From Gnetum montanum (lineage: Eukaryota > Streptophyta > Gnetopsida > Gnetales > Gnetaceae): a DNA stretch of 64,000 bases. The notes under the pieces were generated by a model. It was not told the DNA's origin. It was given only the letters and a program-made list of their open reading frames with translations, and did not search any database. The DNA is taken from assembly GCA_015680685.1 (NCBI GenBank), contig MNCI01007809.1:193174-257173 (forward strand). The letters are read 5' to 3'. Made by a program: the position numbers and the translations under genes. Below, piece after piece: positions 1 to 11,082 of the stretch (its first letter is position 1; each line of letters begins with the position of its first letter).

Positions 1-560
1 TTAAGGAGTTTTAATGGTAAAGCTCAATTTGGTGTTGATTTTGTGCAAGAGATGAGGGATCTTTATGCATAAGTAAAATCAAATATTAAGAAGAAGGCTA
101 AAGAAAGAGTCCTTAACAAGAATGAGGGAAAATGAAAACCAAAATTTGCTATTGGCTACTTCATTTGGATACACTTGAAAAATAAATGATTAAGAAGTGT
201 TAACTTGTCCAAGTTGAAAGCTAAGAAGATGTGGCCTTAAAAAATCAAGGCTAAGATCAATGATAATGATTTTGAGATTGATTTACAAAATGATCTTGAT
301 ATGTATTTTGTGTTTAATGTTTCATATCTTATGCACTTTCAAGGACCAGTTGATGAGGAGACCAAATAAGGTATCATCAATGAGTTGAAGGGGGCTATTG
401 ATCAATATAAGCCTTCAATGGAAAGTAAGGTAGTTGTACTCAATTAGAGAAAAGCTTCTATCACTCAAGAAGTCAAGAGGCATGAATATTTGATCTATTG
501 AAAGGATCAATCCATAGATACTATTTTATGAAACTATGAGATCAAACTTCATCAGTGGGG
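1..560 (+). pseudogene. Chromovirus pol 3' end: integrase C-terminus and chromodomain remnant
   Basis: Frame 1 from base 1, with stops, reads like the C-terminal part of a Ty3/gypsy integrase: DFVQEMRDLYA, then LSKLKAKKMWP, KIKAKINDNDFEIDLQ and FVFNVSYLMHF. These match the family pattern 'KLxxKKxGPxKIxxKIxDNAYxIDLPxDxxxSxTFNVxDLxxF'. At about 470-545 follows a frame with HEYLIY, a stop where Trp is expected, then KDQSIDT, like the start of a chromodomain (EYLVKWKG). That order is typical of chromoviruses (Tekay/Reina-like lineages). A possible polypurine tract (cagtgggggatca) lies near 553-566. The 5' part of the element is outside the window. Several stops show it is dead. The assignment is by pattern only, but the integrase-tail match is clear. 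Confidence 0.7.
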
Positions 561-1941
561 GATCACTTCAAACCGTACTACTTTGTTCACATGAGTTCAC
601 ATTTTGAAGAATGGGAGAGCTAGTATAGGAACATCTCTTTTGATCTTCTTTTTCTTTCCTACATGTGTGTTTTGTAGGTTTTGGGCTCTATGGAGACATC
701 TTTAAGGTTAAGGAGATATCTTGGCAAGGAGTGGAGTCTTCATAGAACATGTCTTCAATCTAGCAAGATAAGTCTTGAAATTGAAGAAGATTTCTTACTT
801 GCAAATGAGACATCTCAAGGGAATGTCTTGTGAATTGTGAAGACATCTTAGGTAAGACGTCTTGTCCAAGATGAGGTGTCTTACTCAGGAAGGAGACATC
901 TTTCAAAAGTAGTAGACGCCTTGGTTGAGAGTTATCTTTTCATGGGAGACAATCGGTATGGCTAGGATTTTTCTAAATTTGGCCATTCCAAGTTGGGAAA
1001 AAACTTAGAGATGAAGGAGAAAGATAAAAATAGCATGGAAATTCCAAGTTTAGCTTGTGGAGATTTTCCTAGATTTTTAGCATTTTTTCTTAATAAATTT
1101 GTTGGTGTTTCATGCTTGCACATGAGTGATGAACATAGAGTAAGAGAGAAGTCTTGTTGAGAGCTCTTGAGTTAAAGAGAGCTTGGTAAGAGTATGGTAA
1201 ACCACATTGAATGAGTATAGGTGTGATTTTACCTTTAGGGTCCATGTGTGTGGATTAGCCTATGTGTTCTTGTCTCTTATTTACTTCTCTAAACTTAATC
1301 TTAGTCTTAGGTTGTAAGAGAGATTTTCCATCAATTGTGTCTTACATTGAGAATAACCATTGTGTGATTGTAGAGCCTCATGCTCTGCAATGTTAGTTAA
1401 GTGTTTTAAGAGGTTTTTTGGGTTTTGAGAACCCTATTGTAATCATCTAACTGATTAATTAAAGGTATATTTCTTTCTTGTATTCTAGTAATTTAATTGT
1501 CTTTCCATAATATCTAGATTTAGTATTTGAAGGTGATTTAATATTGAAGTGAACCTGCTCTAGTGCCCAACTTGTATTATTATACAGATGTGTTTTCTAG
1601 GTTTAACATCCCCATTCCCAAATGATGATGCTGCATAACAAAGATGATGCCTCTTCATAATAAGTGTTACCGTTATCTTAACAAGACCAAAAAGGGTAGT
1701 TGTAATTCGGACCCAAAAGGACACATTGTAATAATGGACATGTCTCTTGAGGTAACCTTTTGGGTTTTGACATAAGGCATTTATACCTTGGCTAAGAGGT
1801 CATGCTAGCATGGAGTAGAGGAGCCAATATAGGCAAGTCACAAGAGTTGGATGAAGTAGAACAAGAAGAGGATTGTCCATCCTTTCTAGCTAGTTGTAGG
1901 CTTAACCGTGGAGGCAATGTTGGATTGCCTCTAAGGGAATA
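561..1941. other. Probable 3' LTR or 3' noncoding tail of the chromovirus, edges not resolved
   Basis: No coding region is supported. Bases 690-910 hold about six copies of an AGACATCT-like motif (near 692, 806, 839, 857, 875 and 894), including the palindrome AAGACGTCTT, as is common in the U3 part of plant LTRs. A partner LTR is outside the window, so the ends cannot be set. From about 1610 to 1941 I see nothing recognisable. Confidence 0.35.
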
Positions 1942-1946
1942 GATGT

Positions 1947-2912
1947 TGATGAGACACGATTCGCATGAGCTGCAATATCGCATCGTCCCCTGTGATCTCG
2001 CATACGCGATATCGTAGTCCACCACAAAATCTATAAATAAGAGGCGGCACTCCCCTTATTTCCCATCCTAAGCTAGAAGTAGGGAATCTCTGGCAGATTG
2101 ATCACTCCAGAGATAGAATATTTTCCATGTGCTTGCAGTAGAAGTCCCCAAGTGAACAGATCTTTATTCGAGCAACATTGTACCTGAACACAAGTTGTGT
2201 ATGGCAATAAAGACGAGCTTTGTGGATAAACCTTGTAGTGCATGGAGTAGGATTTATTACTTGTTATTTATTACCTATTATTTCTTACCTGTTATTTATT
2301 ACCCTACAGTAGCGCAGCATGAGTATGACTTAATTACAAGCATTTATAGATGTGTATGGCTAATCAAGGAATCGGCTACTCATCGCAATTAGATTCTCTC
2401 ACCCTCAACTCCTAGAATGCAGAATGAGTACGACTTGATTACAAGAATCTAAGGATGTGTATGGCTAGTCAAGGAATGGATGCTCATTATGCTTAGACTA
2501 GTTAAGTGCCTCAATATGACCACTTCGAGCACATGCGTTACGCGTGGTGATCCCAGTAACGATTAGCGTTTGGTAGCAGTGGTTGCATAGTTCAGGGTGT
2601 GTACAGTAAGTGGGAAAGGATGCTTATGCTAGTTAATTTAAATTTAGTTCATTAGTTAGAGTTAGTTAGTTTCTCAACCCTTCACCTCGATAGTAGCATA
2701 GGGGAAAAACATAAAAAGATATAAAAATTATATACCTCAGAATTACTTAACCATACACTGTGAGAACCACAAGTAAGTCTCGGAAGACAACGAATGATTA
2801 ACCCCAAGTGTTCCATGGGGCGTGTAGGCACTTAGTCTATGGAGTTCGACCAAATCATGCGTGCTACGCTCATTTCGTATGGTTGAGTGTAGGGGTACCT
2901 CTCCACTCATCA
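1947..2912 (+). repeat. 5' LTR of element A (966 bp)
   Basis: It pairs with 8143-9077 along its whole length and shares the same ends. It holds palindromic ATATCG-type motifs near 1975-2015, a TATA box at 2032-2039, and a long tail conserved with the LTR of element B (for example the stretch before the final ctcatca). Confidence 0.9.
2032..2039 (+). promoter_or_regulatory. TATA box of the element A LTR promoter
   Basis: TATAAATA lies 85 bp into the LTR. The 3' LTR has TATAAAAA at the same place (8228). This is the expected U3 promoter of the element. The short distance from the LTR start implies a very short U3. Confidence 0.6.
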
Positions 2913-2913
2913 T

Positions 2914-2932
2914 TGGCGTCGTTGCCAGGGAC
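2914..2932 (+). other. Primer-binding site of element A, tRNA-Asp type
   Basis: TGGCGTCGTTGCCAGGGAC begins two bases after the LTR. It matches, with a few changes, the complement of the 3' end of plant tRNA-Asp (TGGCGCCGTTGCCGGGGA), a common primer of plant Ty3/gypsy elements. Confidence 0.8.
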
Positions 2933-3052
2933 TAAGTGTTTGTGCGCCAAATAGAACATAAAGGATATCACTCACATCATTGGGAGCCTAAACAAACCTT
3001 CAGGTTAATTAACAGAAAAATTATATAATAGTGAAATAGCACACTGATAAAA

Positions 3053-5330
3053 ATGCCTTCTTCTCATAAGAGCAACTCACCACATAAGGACAATTCAAAA
3101 GAAAGTCAACAATCAAAAACACATAACCAATATCAGCCAGGTCCTAAACAATATAAGATAGTTTATACTCATCCTAATGAGTATATTCCAAACTTTACTT
3201 TTATCCTCCATCAGGACGAACAGTTGCGATGGAGGGATTTGCAAGGTAACATCGTGTTACCCCTAGATCGATCAGTCCCTAACATGCTCTTCCGTGCCTT
3301 GGCATAGATTGGCATGCAAGAACTATTTGCTGAATACATGGCTAAAGACTTTGAGATGAGGGATTATTATCCCACAAATGCCCAACGTATGAGGGACTTA
3401 AGGCAGGAGAGTCAACATACACTTTTGAAGAGCAAAGTTCCGCATGTCCTTAGCAAAATAGGAGATGAGGAACCCCTTATAATGGGTTCTTTAGAAAATG
3501 ATGTTTCCCCTCCTAATGATGATGAGGAGGTTGGGTATCAGAACCTATGATCAACGATACATAACCATGGTTCTGATGCCTATGAACACCAACTGTTCAC
3601 AGAGGGAACAACCACTCATGCCAAGGACGGGCACTTTGATTGTCACCATGATCGGGGCTGTAGCAGCCAAAGAGAAGGCAAGAAAGATCATCAAGGCAAT
3701 GGTTCCCCTTCTTCTTTCCCTTCTTCACATCACTCATCCTCTCCTTCCACATCTGGGTGCAGCCATCATGAACACAACGGAGAGGATAAAGGTAGACAAA
3801 ATGAGAGACCTTGATGGGAAAGTCGAGAGAGAGGACAAGGGCAAGGACGTAGGGAGAGTAGGGAACAACGTAGACATCATAGGCATCATGAAAGAGATGA
3901 TCATGATGACCCCCTACTCGCAACCTGAAGTATGCATGACATAATGGAGGTAGTTAGGATTCCCACAAGGCATTTAAAAGATAGTCAGATCAAACGTTTA
4001 GACATGAAAAATATCCCACGATTTGAAGGAGGATACAATGCAAATTCACAAAATCATTTACAGGCATTCCACGATGCTTGTACCTTGCAGAATATAGAAA
4101 ATGAGTGGCGAAAACTTAAGTTGTTCCCAAGGACATTCACCAAAGAAGTAGAGAGTTGGTACTGGTCCTTAGAATCGGAAACCATGAGGAGGTGGATTAC
4201 GATGCTAGAACTGTTCAACGATAAGTATCAGATGTACTCTAGAGTGTCCAATTTGCATAAGCAGATCCAAGGCTGGAAGCAAGGTACTCATGAACCCTTG
4301 GATGTTGCCATGGACCGCTACTACACATTGTTACATCATTTCTTGGGCCATGGGTACGCTTAGTGGGATCAACTTCGCCACATCGTGGATGGGCTAAGGC
4401 ATGAAACTAGAAGAACCATTGGGACTTATGCCCAAGGGAGACTCTCACAACTTAGAGTCCATGAAGTACATTGCTTGTTGGAGCAAGTAGCAAAAGAAGA
4501 AGGTGAGCTATGAAAAAGGGAAAGTGCAGAAGAATACAACCATGATCCCTCTCTTTAAAAGAAGGGAGTGAAATGTTGTGATGAAGAGGATGACTCACTA
4601 ATCGAAGAGTTGGTGAACAGAAAGACCTTGCCACTTCAAAAGCTCACAATAGAAATAGCGGCTAAGGTAGATGACATATGGATTTCCTTAGACTCTAAAA
4701 TTGAAACTGTCTTAAAAATTGTAGAAGAGTCTAAGGTAGAATAAAGTAGTGAAAAAGGTAAGACAAAGTGGAGAGATATAGGCCTTGCACATAACAAGGG
4801 TAAGGGGAAAATCACTAACTCCGATGTGGTTGTGGATTCAGACACAGATGATGATAGTGGATGTGAGATCTTCCACTATGACCATCCTAAGGGATGTTGT
4901 CCAATTATTTCACATCTACAAGAGTCTAGGGTGTATGCACTTAATCCAAGACTTAACCAATGGCAGACACCCTGAAGGNTTATGGATATTATGTGTAGCA
5001 GCTGATTTCTCCAAGTGACTCTATGAGTCACTCAACTCCCCACCGCCACTACCAAGTTCGGGAGTACTTCAGAAGGATTCCTTCTCCTCCAGGAGACACT
5101 CCATACCCACACCATCCTCCTAATCCATCCACACCTCTTCCACCAGTAGTAGTTCCCATAACACCTCCTACTCCAACAATGCAAAGGGAACTTCCTACCC
5201 AACCACAGCAACGTCACACTACGAGAGCTATAAATATCCAACCTGCTGCTAGTTTTGATAACTTTAAAAGGATAAGACCTTTCTTTAGAACCAAAAGCCC
5301 AGACAAACTCTCGCAACAATAAGCGGTTGG
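3053..5330 (+). pseudogene. Element A gag, decayed
   Basis: The start is ATG at 3053, the first after the primer-binding site. The frame opens with a Ser/His/Lys-rich leader, shifts near 3300 and 3550, and holds the capsid-like gag core at about 3932-4500: IPRFEGGY, LFPRTFTKEVESWYWSLE, MRRWITMLELFNDKY, IQGWKQG, then HIVDGLRHET. This is the Retrotrans_gag pattern 'LF...L...A..WY..L...I.SW..L...F...Y'. A tail at about 4600-5330 has an acidic Ser/Asp stretch (DSDTDDDSGCE) and a proline-rich stretch. Stops at 4363, 4513 and elsewhere, plus one unknown base at 4979, break it. The equivalent gag in element B (15401-15900) aligns well. It would have formed the particle shell. Confidence 0.8.
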
Positions 5331-5334
5331 GCCC

Positions 5335-6033
5335 ATGTACACTCCTCCACCATCTAACACTTTGGAGCACCCTTCAGTCCAACAGAGCTTAATGCATATG
5401 GTTATGTTAACGCATACCATAACTAACTGGATCAAGGGAGGCCATCTTCCCAGAAAACTAGCTAACCCTGAGAGTCCCTTAATCTATTTACAAATCGTTG
5501 AAAATAAACCACATAGGGCTCTTCTTGACTCAGATTTTGGAGTCAACTTAATTTCACGAGAGATGTATCATGCCAGGGATTTGCCCCAACTTAAGAAGAG
5601 CAACATTCAACTAGAGCTGGTAGACCAGTCCATCATCATTCCCTTGGGATTGGTGAGGGACATCATTACCACTGTGTGTGGTTGGTCTTACCCAGCTGAT
5701 TTCCTGGTGATTGAAGTTAATAACAACGAAGGGGACTTCCCAATTATAATGGGAATGGCATGGCTTAGTATAGTAGACACATGCCTTAGGATCCACAATC
5801 TTTCCTTGGAAATCTCTAAGATAAATATTTATGGAAAGATCGAGAAGAGGAAAGTTCCATGCATCACATACAGTGATTCATCGAGTGATGACATGGAGGA
5901 AATGCCTCCATGTAATAGGTGTGCTCTTGAAAATTTGAAACAAAGATGCCTATATGTAGCAACCACACAACCAGTAGTAGACACCCCGTGGTTGACAACT
6001 ACTCAAAGGAGCAACCAAATATGCATGGAATGA
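5335..6033 (+). pseudogene. Element A aspartic protease (retropepsin), active site altered
   Basis: The 232-residue frame follows the gag tail and would have been part of a gag-PR polyprotein. It contains HRALLDSDFGVNLIS where retropepsins have ALLDSGAxVNLI, then GWSYPADFLVIEV and FPIIMGMAWL, the usual flap and 'IILGxxWL' strand. The catalytic triplet D-S/T-G reads D-S-D, which should abolish activity. The copy in element E keeps D-S-G. After the stop at 6033 no RT frame follows. Retropepsin identity is strong; function is lost. Confidence 0.8.
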
Positions 6034-8127
6034 ACTAAGGAAATCCATGTCCATAACGAAAGCATATATACATTGGAATATGAGTGTCGCCAACTTCCAA
6101 CCCTTAATCTAAGATCATCAATTGGGAGAAGTTGGACACTTTTAAGAAATTCAAATAGGCACTCATTATTTCGTATCTCTCTCTTTCCACTTAGTCATGG
6201 GGGAGATGGCCACCTATGCTAATCATATGGGGCCCACAGTTCTTTTTCAATTTTTTTTTACACGTTTTTATTTTTCACATTTTTTTCTTACACATTTTTG
6301 TTTTACAACTTTCTTTGACTTTTCTAGTTTTTGTTTTCCAACATCGTTCTACTTTTTCCATTTTGTGTGTGTATGTGTGTGTGTGTGTGTGTTCCGCCAT
6401 GTAAGTTTGTCACCCAATAAGTTTTCGGAATGATGGTATGAACTATTTTTATGTTGATTGCTAATGTTTGGTTTTTACCTTTATGTCACAATGTTGATAC
6501 TAAGGTATGTTTCTTTTGATATGGTAGGCAATGAGATCACTTCATCCATCCATCCACTAGTTTCTATGGTCTCTCTCGGCTTGGAAATGTACAGTCCCTT
6601 TCATAATAAGAACTTTAACGAATCGGTGACTGGGCATTTTTCAAACTAAGGAAGGACTCAAGGATTGAAAAGGGTGTGACTTCAAGGGAACTTGATGCTT
6701 TTGTGTTGGCCGTTCTCTTGGGTGCCTGGATGTTTTATTTTTGAGTTTTTCTTGTTGTTCCAATGTTACCCAATTATCGAAAGCTGAGTCAATAAAAATA
6801 AGAATTCTTTGCATGGTGTGGTTCTCACGCATAAAAACACAAAGCAAAAAAAAAAGTGAGAATTCAAAACACACCCCTTAGACGCAATAAACTTGGGCTA
6901 CAAGCACTGGTTATGGACCCAAAAGTGTTCCCTCTAACTAAGGCCCTTCTCGCTTCCCATTCTCTCCTTTGTTTCGTCGGAATGGTGGTGGCTCTTGGAG
7001 GATGCATTCTTGTTACTTCAAGAGGATGGTTCAGCCGAATGCATTGATGTGAAGTCACTGGATGTGGTTGGTTTGAGTTCGGAGTTGAAATGAGACTTGC
7101 CAAGTCACATTAATTATAAAACACACAAGGGGCTATACATCACCTTGTTCTTGGGATTCCATTCCATTTTTTTTCTCCCCATCCTTCTCTCCATTGTTCA
7201 CCTCATTGCCGGTTGTATCATTAGTGTATATGTTTTGGTTGATGCATTGTTTTCTTTTTGGTAAATGCTTACATTTAAGACTTTAAATCTTATTCCAAAT
7301 AACATTCCTGGAGCCTACGGACTCTTTGAATGTGGGTTTGTCAGGGCATTAAGGGCATGATCCTGCTTTGGGGAGGACCCACTGACATTCCTATTTGGAG
7401 CATTAGTTAAATTCTTTTCCTTCACATTTTGCAATTAATTTAATTTTGTTCATTTCTATCTTGACATCCATTTCATCGATGCCATAGTTGTTCCTTTTTA
7501 TCTATCTTTCTTACTCCTTTTCCTTCTCCATTCTAATGCTACCGGAGGTTTGCGATTAGTCATGGGGGTAAGGGGCCCAATTTTCTCAATTTTCTCTTGG
7601 TCCTGAACTTTTTGATTTTCTTCCTAACCCCTACACCTTTGGTAGCCATCATTAATATATCCTCAGATCCATATTAGCCATACCACAACCTAGCCAATGG
7701 ACCTACATCAAAGCAAGGTATCAATTACATGATGATTCATTTACCCTTGCTAATATAAGACTGTGTTGTGTGTGCAAATGATGATCATACAAAAAATAAA
7801 TTGGATCTAGAGGGAACACATGGAATGAAGCAGTGCTGGAAGCAGCTATGCAAGGAGCAAGATTGATAGCACGCTTATGGATGTACAACAAAGACGCAAT
7901 CTTGGCATTGGCAGTAGCAACACTTCTTTCTCTCTCTCTTTCTTTCTCAGTTGCCAATAAAGGCTTGATGTCATTGTAATAAGGTGTTCACCTTGTTGTC
8001 ATGAACACCAGTTTTGTGAAGTCTTGTAATGATGATTCGTTTACATGTCATCCCATTAGTTCCATTCCCCTCAATTATTCCATACCTTCCTGATATTATT
8101 GTAAGGAACTCGAGGATAAGTTTTCAT
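6034..8127 (+). other. 3' noncoding region of element A with conserved blocks
   Basis: No gene is supported. It contains: a purine-tract-like copy ttagtcatggggga (6191-6204); a T-rich tract (6240-6360) with a TG microsatellite (6363-6392); the block gtgtgacttcaaggg (~6674); the block gctttggggaggaccca (~7365-7382); and a second internal copy ttagtcatgggggta (7556-7570). The same blocks recur in order in element B (34140-35776), and several recur reversed in element E. Confidence 0.7.
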
Positions 8128-8142
8128 TCAGTTATGGGGGTA
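8128..8142 (+). other. Polypurine tract of element A
   Basis: ttcagttatgggggta abuts the 3' LTR, where plus-strand DNA synthesis would be primed. Element B has the close match ttagtcatgggggta at 56804-56818. Confidence 0.65.
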
Positions 8143-9077
8143 TGATGAGATGCAATTCACATGAGCCGCGATATCGCGTTATCCCCTGTGATGTCGTGTA
8201 CGTGATATCGTGGTCCGTCACCAAATCTATAAAAAAGAGGTGGCACTCCCCTTATTTTCCATCCTAGGCTAGAAGTAGAGAAACTCTGGTAGATTGATCA
8301 CTCCATAGATAGAATATTTTCCATGTGCCCGCAATAGGAGTCCCCAAGTGAATGGATCTTTATTCGAACAACATTGTACCTGAATGCAAGTTGTGTACGA
8401 CAATAAAGATAAGCTTTGTGGATAAACCTTACAGTGCATAGAATAGGATTTATTACTTGTTATTTATTACCTTGCAGTAGCGCGGCATGAGTACGACTTG
8501 ATTACGAGCATTTACAGATGTGTACAGCTAATCAAGGAATCGGCCGCTCATCGCGATTAGATTCTCTCACCCTCAACTCCTAGAATGCAGAATGAGTACA
8601 ATTGGATTACGAGCATCTAAGGATGTGTATGGCTAGTCAAGGAACGGATGCTCATTATGCTTAGGCTAGTTAAGTGCCTCAATATGACCACTTCAAGCAT
8701 GTGCGTTACGCTTGGTGATCCCAGTAACGATTAGGGTTTGGTAGCTGTAGTTGCATAGTTCAGGGTGTGTACAGTAAGTGGGAATGGATGCTAATGCTAG
8801 TTAATTTAGACTTAGTTCATTAGTTAGAGTTAGTTAGTTTCTTAACCCTTCACCTTGATAGCATAGGAGAAAAACATAAAAAGATATAAAAATCATATAC
8901 CTCGGACTTACTTAACAATACACCATGACAACCACAAGTAAGTCTGGGAAGAAAACGAATGATTAACCCCAAGTGTTCCATGGGGCATGTAGGCACTTAG
9001 TCTATGGAGTTCAACCGGATCGTGCATGCTACGCTCGTTTCGTATGGTTGAGTGTAGGGGTACCTCGCCACTCATCA
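8143..9077 (+). repeat. 3' LTR of element A (935 bp)
   Basis: It matches 1947-2912 with scattered substitutions and short indels, and ends in ctcatca, followed by gatat, the presumed TSD copy. It keeps the palindrome gcgatatcgc near 8168-8177. Confidence 0.9.
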
Positions 9078-9082
9078 GATAT

Positions 9083-9422
9083 CAAAGGAAGAAAACCCCA
9101 TGGAACACACTTAGAGCATGATTCAAATACATCATTCCACATCAATAAAGAAATTTTTTTCTTTCTCTTTCTACATTTTCCTTGTTATTTCCTTTATGCA
9201 TAATGTTGAATGTTACATATACTTGACATTTTCTATATTTTCTTCTTATGAATAATATCTTATATAACATATATTTGACATTTTCCATGACATCCAGAAA
9301 CAGGATGTCACACTAGGAATCTTATCTTTTCACACATAATTGAAAAAAATTAAATCATGTTCAAAAACAATTTCTTCTATGTGAATTTTAGTTGACAATG
9401 AATACTTCTTATGATATCTTAC
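9083..9422. other. AT-rich flank without a gene
   Basis: This is AT-rich sequence with an imperfect ~60-bp direct duplication (about 9195-9285, around 'ttgacattttc') and a short perfect inverted repeat gacatcc/ggatgtc near 9289-9309. No gene is seen. Confidence 0.5.
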
Positions 9423-9900
9423 TTTTAGAAGCATATTTTCTTCCTCTTGAAGTTGAAGCTATTTATTAATCTATGGATTATACTCAAAAGTTAATTCACA
9501 TGGAGGAAGTTAACTATGCTAAAGAGATAATAAATGCTATGCAAAAAAATGAATGGTTTCATCAAGAAAAATTATGGCTTCAGTCATGGAATATTGTAAT
9601 AGAAGATCTTCCTTTAAAGAAAAGGTTCTTTTAGAAAACTATAAAAGAAAAAATCTTAGCTAAAGTTTGGTTGAACACATCAAGGAAAAAGCATTTTTAT
9701 TTACAACTATTCACAACTATTCCTATTCATTTAAGGAATCTAATTGCTAGAGCAAGAGTGAGCTCTCATCATCTCCTTATTGAGATAGGTCCTTGAATCA
9801 ATTTACCAAGAAAAAAGCATGTTTGTAGATTGTGCAAACAAAGCATAAAAGATGAGGAACATATTTTTTTTATTTTTTTCATCTTTGACTTACATTTGAA
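9423..9900 (+). pseudogene. LINE ORF2 C-terminal remnant (zinc-finger tail)
   Basis: One frame with few stops reads IHLRNLIARARVSSHH then LLIEIG, NLPRKKHVCRLCKQ, and IKDEEHIFF. This matches the C-terminal tail of LINE-type reverse transcriptases: 'LxxxRxSxHxLxIExGRxxxxPRxxRxCxxCxxxxxEDExHFL', with the CxxC pair kept. Upstream to about 9423 a weak helical frame (KLWLQSWNIVIE) fits the preceding region. The catalytic RT core is absent, so this is a 5'-truncated or eroded copy. Its neighbours are only repeats. Confidence 0.6.
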
Positions 9901-10099
9901 GAAATTATATTATTAATTATAATTTGTTGATTGTTTGATTCTAAATTGACCCTATCTTCTTGGGGCATTACATTAATCATATTTTCAACTTTTTTTAAAA
10001 AATGTGTTGAGGCTTTGTAACTATCCAAAAAATACTTTGTGATTTCTTGAATGTAATAAAAATTTTCAGTTTCGAGTTTCCAAATTAGAGGTTAGAAGA

Positions 10100-10210
10100 A
10101 ATATAGTCTAATTAAAACTTTATAACGTAGCATTGCCTAGTAGAATTAAACCTATGACTTGCAACTTTCAAATCATGAGTCTTACCACTAGGATAAAACC
10201 TCATTGTTAT
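10100..10210 (-). repeat. tRNA-derived SINE-like fragment
   Basis: On the minus strand, 10200 to 10135 reads like a degenerate tRNA gene: tagtggtaagact (A box-like), a central stem-loop region, and aggtttaattcta (B box-like). Its flank (10100-10140, tctaattaaaactttat) is repeated at 10443-10482, where the tRNA-like core is missing. This fits a Pol III-derived SINE, not a functional tRNA. Confidence 0.4.
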
Positions 10211-10530
10211 CTAAGAATAAAAATTCAATAAGAAAGATAAACATCATACTAATAGTTATTTCTTTTTTTTCTTTGTAAATTGTTCATGAAAATTCATTAT
10301 TTTTATTGATATAATTTGAATTCTTTTGAATATTTATGTGTTAATAAAAAATGATGACAAAGTACTTCTTTTGGCAAAATATATGTATTTAAGGGGGTGT
10401 TCAAACCCAAAATAAGTAAAATATTGGCACACCCCAAGATATATACTCTAATTAAAACTTTATATAACTTAGCATTACTAAGCTAACATCTCATTGTTAA
10501 TATATATATATATATTATGAGTAAAACATA

Positions 10531-10593
10531 ACCCACTTAGTTCATGCAGGTAGAGCTTTTGCATAGAAAGTTGTAAGTTTGATTCTCGTGCTT
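10531..10593 (+). repeat. tRNA-like SINE head
   Basis: tagttcatgcaggtagagc resembles the D-arm and A box of a tRNA (TAGCTCAGTTGGTAGAGC), and aagtttgattctcg, about 20 bases on, resembles the B box and T-loop (GGTTCGATTCC). No full cloverleaf can be folded by eye. A TA microsatellite lies just before it (10500-10516). Confidence 0.45.
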
Positions 10594-11082
10594 TGAAAAT
10601 TTATGTTCATCAAGGTTGACAATAAAAAGTCATGGTCAAATTTGTCACATGCTCAGAATGGTAAGTTACATAAATATAATAATAACATTGTGCAGCAAAA
10701 AAAAGTTTTAAAAAAATTAACATCATATTTGGAAAGTAGCATTTCCATGTAGATTACCAATTTTCTTTTGGTTGTCTAAGCAACCTTATTGAACAACTTA
10801 CACACATCATAAATTTAAAATATTTATAAAACTACAACTAGTTATTCCATGTTTATCCATAATGGGACAGTCATGGTTGCATGAATGTCCATTGTCATAG
10901 CCTCCTCCTAAAAAAATACTACTTTAGCACCTTGATACTAGTCTCCATTTAGTTTTATACTACTACACTCAACATTTTTCAAATCATCTTGGCTAAGAGG
11001 CCAACTACTAATGGCATTCTATCATGCTCTATCTTGTCAACGAAGACTTCTACCATCCATTCTTCATCACATTCTATTTAGT
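10594..11082. other. AT-rich stretch, nothing recognised
   Basis: No open frame, repeat array or known motif was seen. Confidence 0.4.

Larger units (their letters stand above)
1942..9082 (+). mobile_element. Element A: gag-protease-only LTR retrotransposon
   Basis: This is a complete element: LTRs at 1947-2912 and 8143-9077, a primer-binding site after the first, a purine tract (atgggggta) before the second, and flanking 5-mers gatgt (1942-1946) and gatat (9078-9082) that fit a TSD with one change. The LTR ends are inverted: TGATGAG...CTCATCA. The 5.2 kb interior has gag and a retropepsin but no trace of RT, RNase H or integrase, so it must have depended on another element for copying, like the TR-GAG type of non-autonomous element. 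Its LTR, gag and noncoding blocks are related to elements B and E. Confidence 0.9.

Noticed and set aside
1792-2025. Open frame of 77 codons on the minus strand
   Set aside because: It crosses into the 5' LTR of element A, with no known motif and no conservation in the 3' LTR copy.
6197-6433. Open frames full of Phe and Cys/Val
   Set aside because: Product of the T-rich tract and TG microsatellite; not protein-like.
9289-9309. Short perfect hairpin gacatcc/ggatgtc
   Set aside because: Seven-base arms in AT-rich DNA; no T-run terminator context or conservation.
10531-10593. A functional tRNA gene
   Set aside because: A and B box-like words exist, but acceptor and anticodon stems do not pair.
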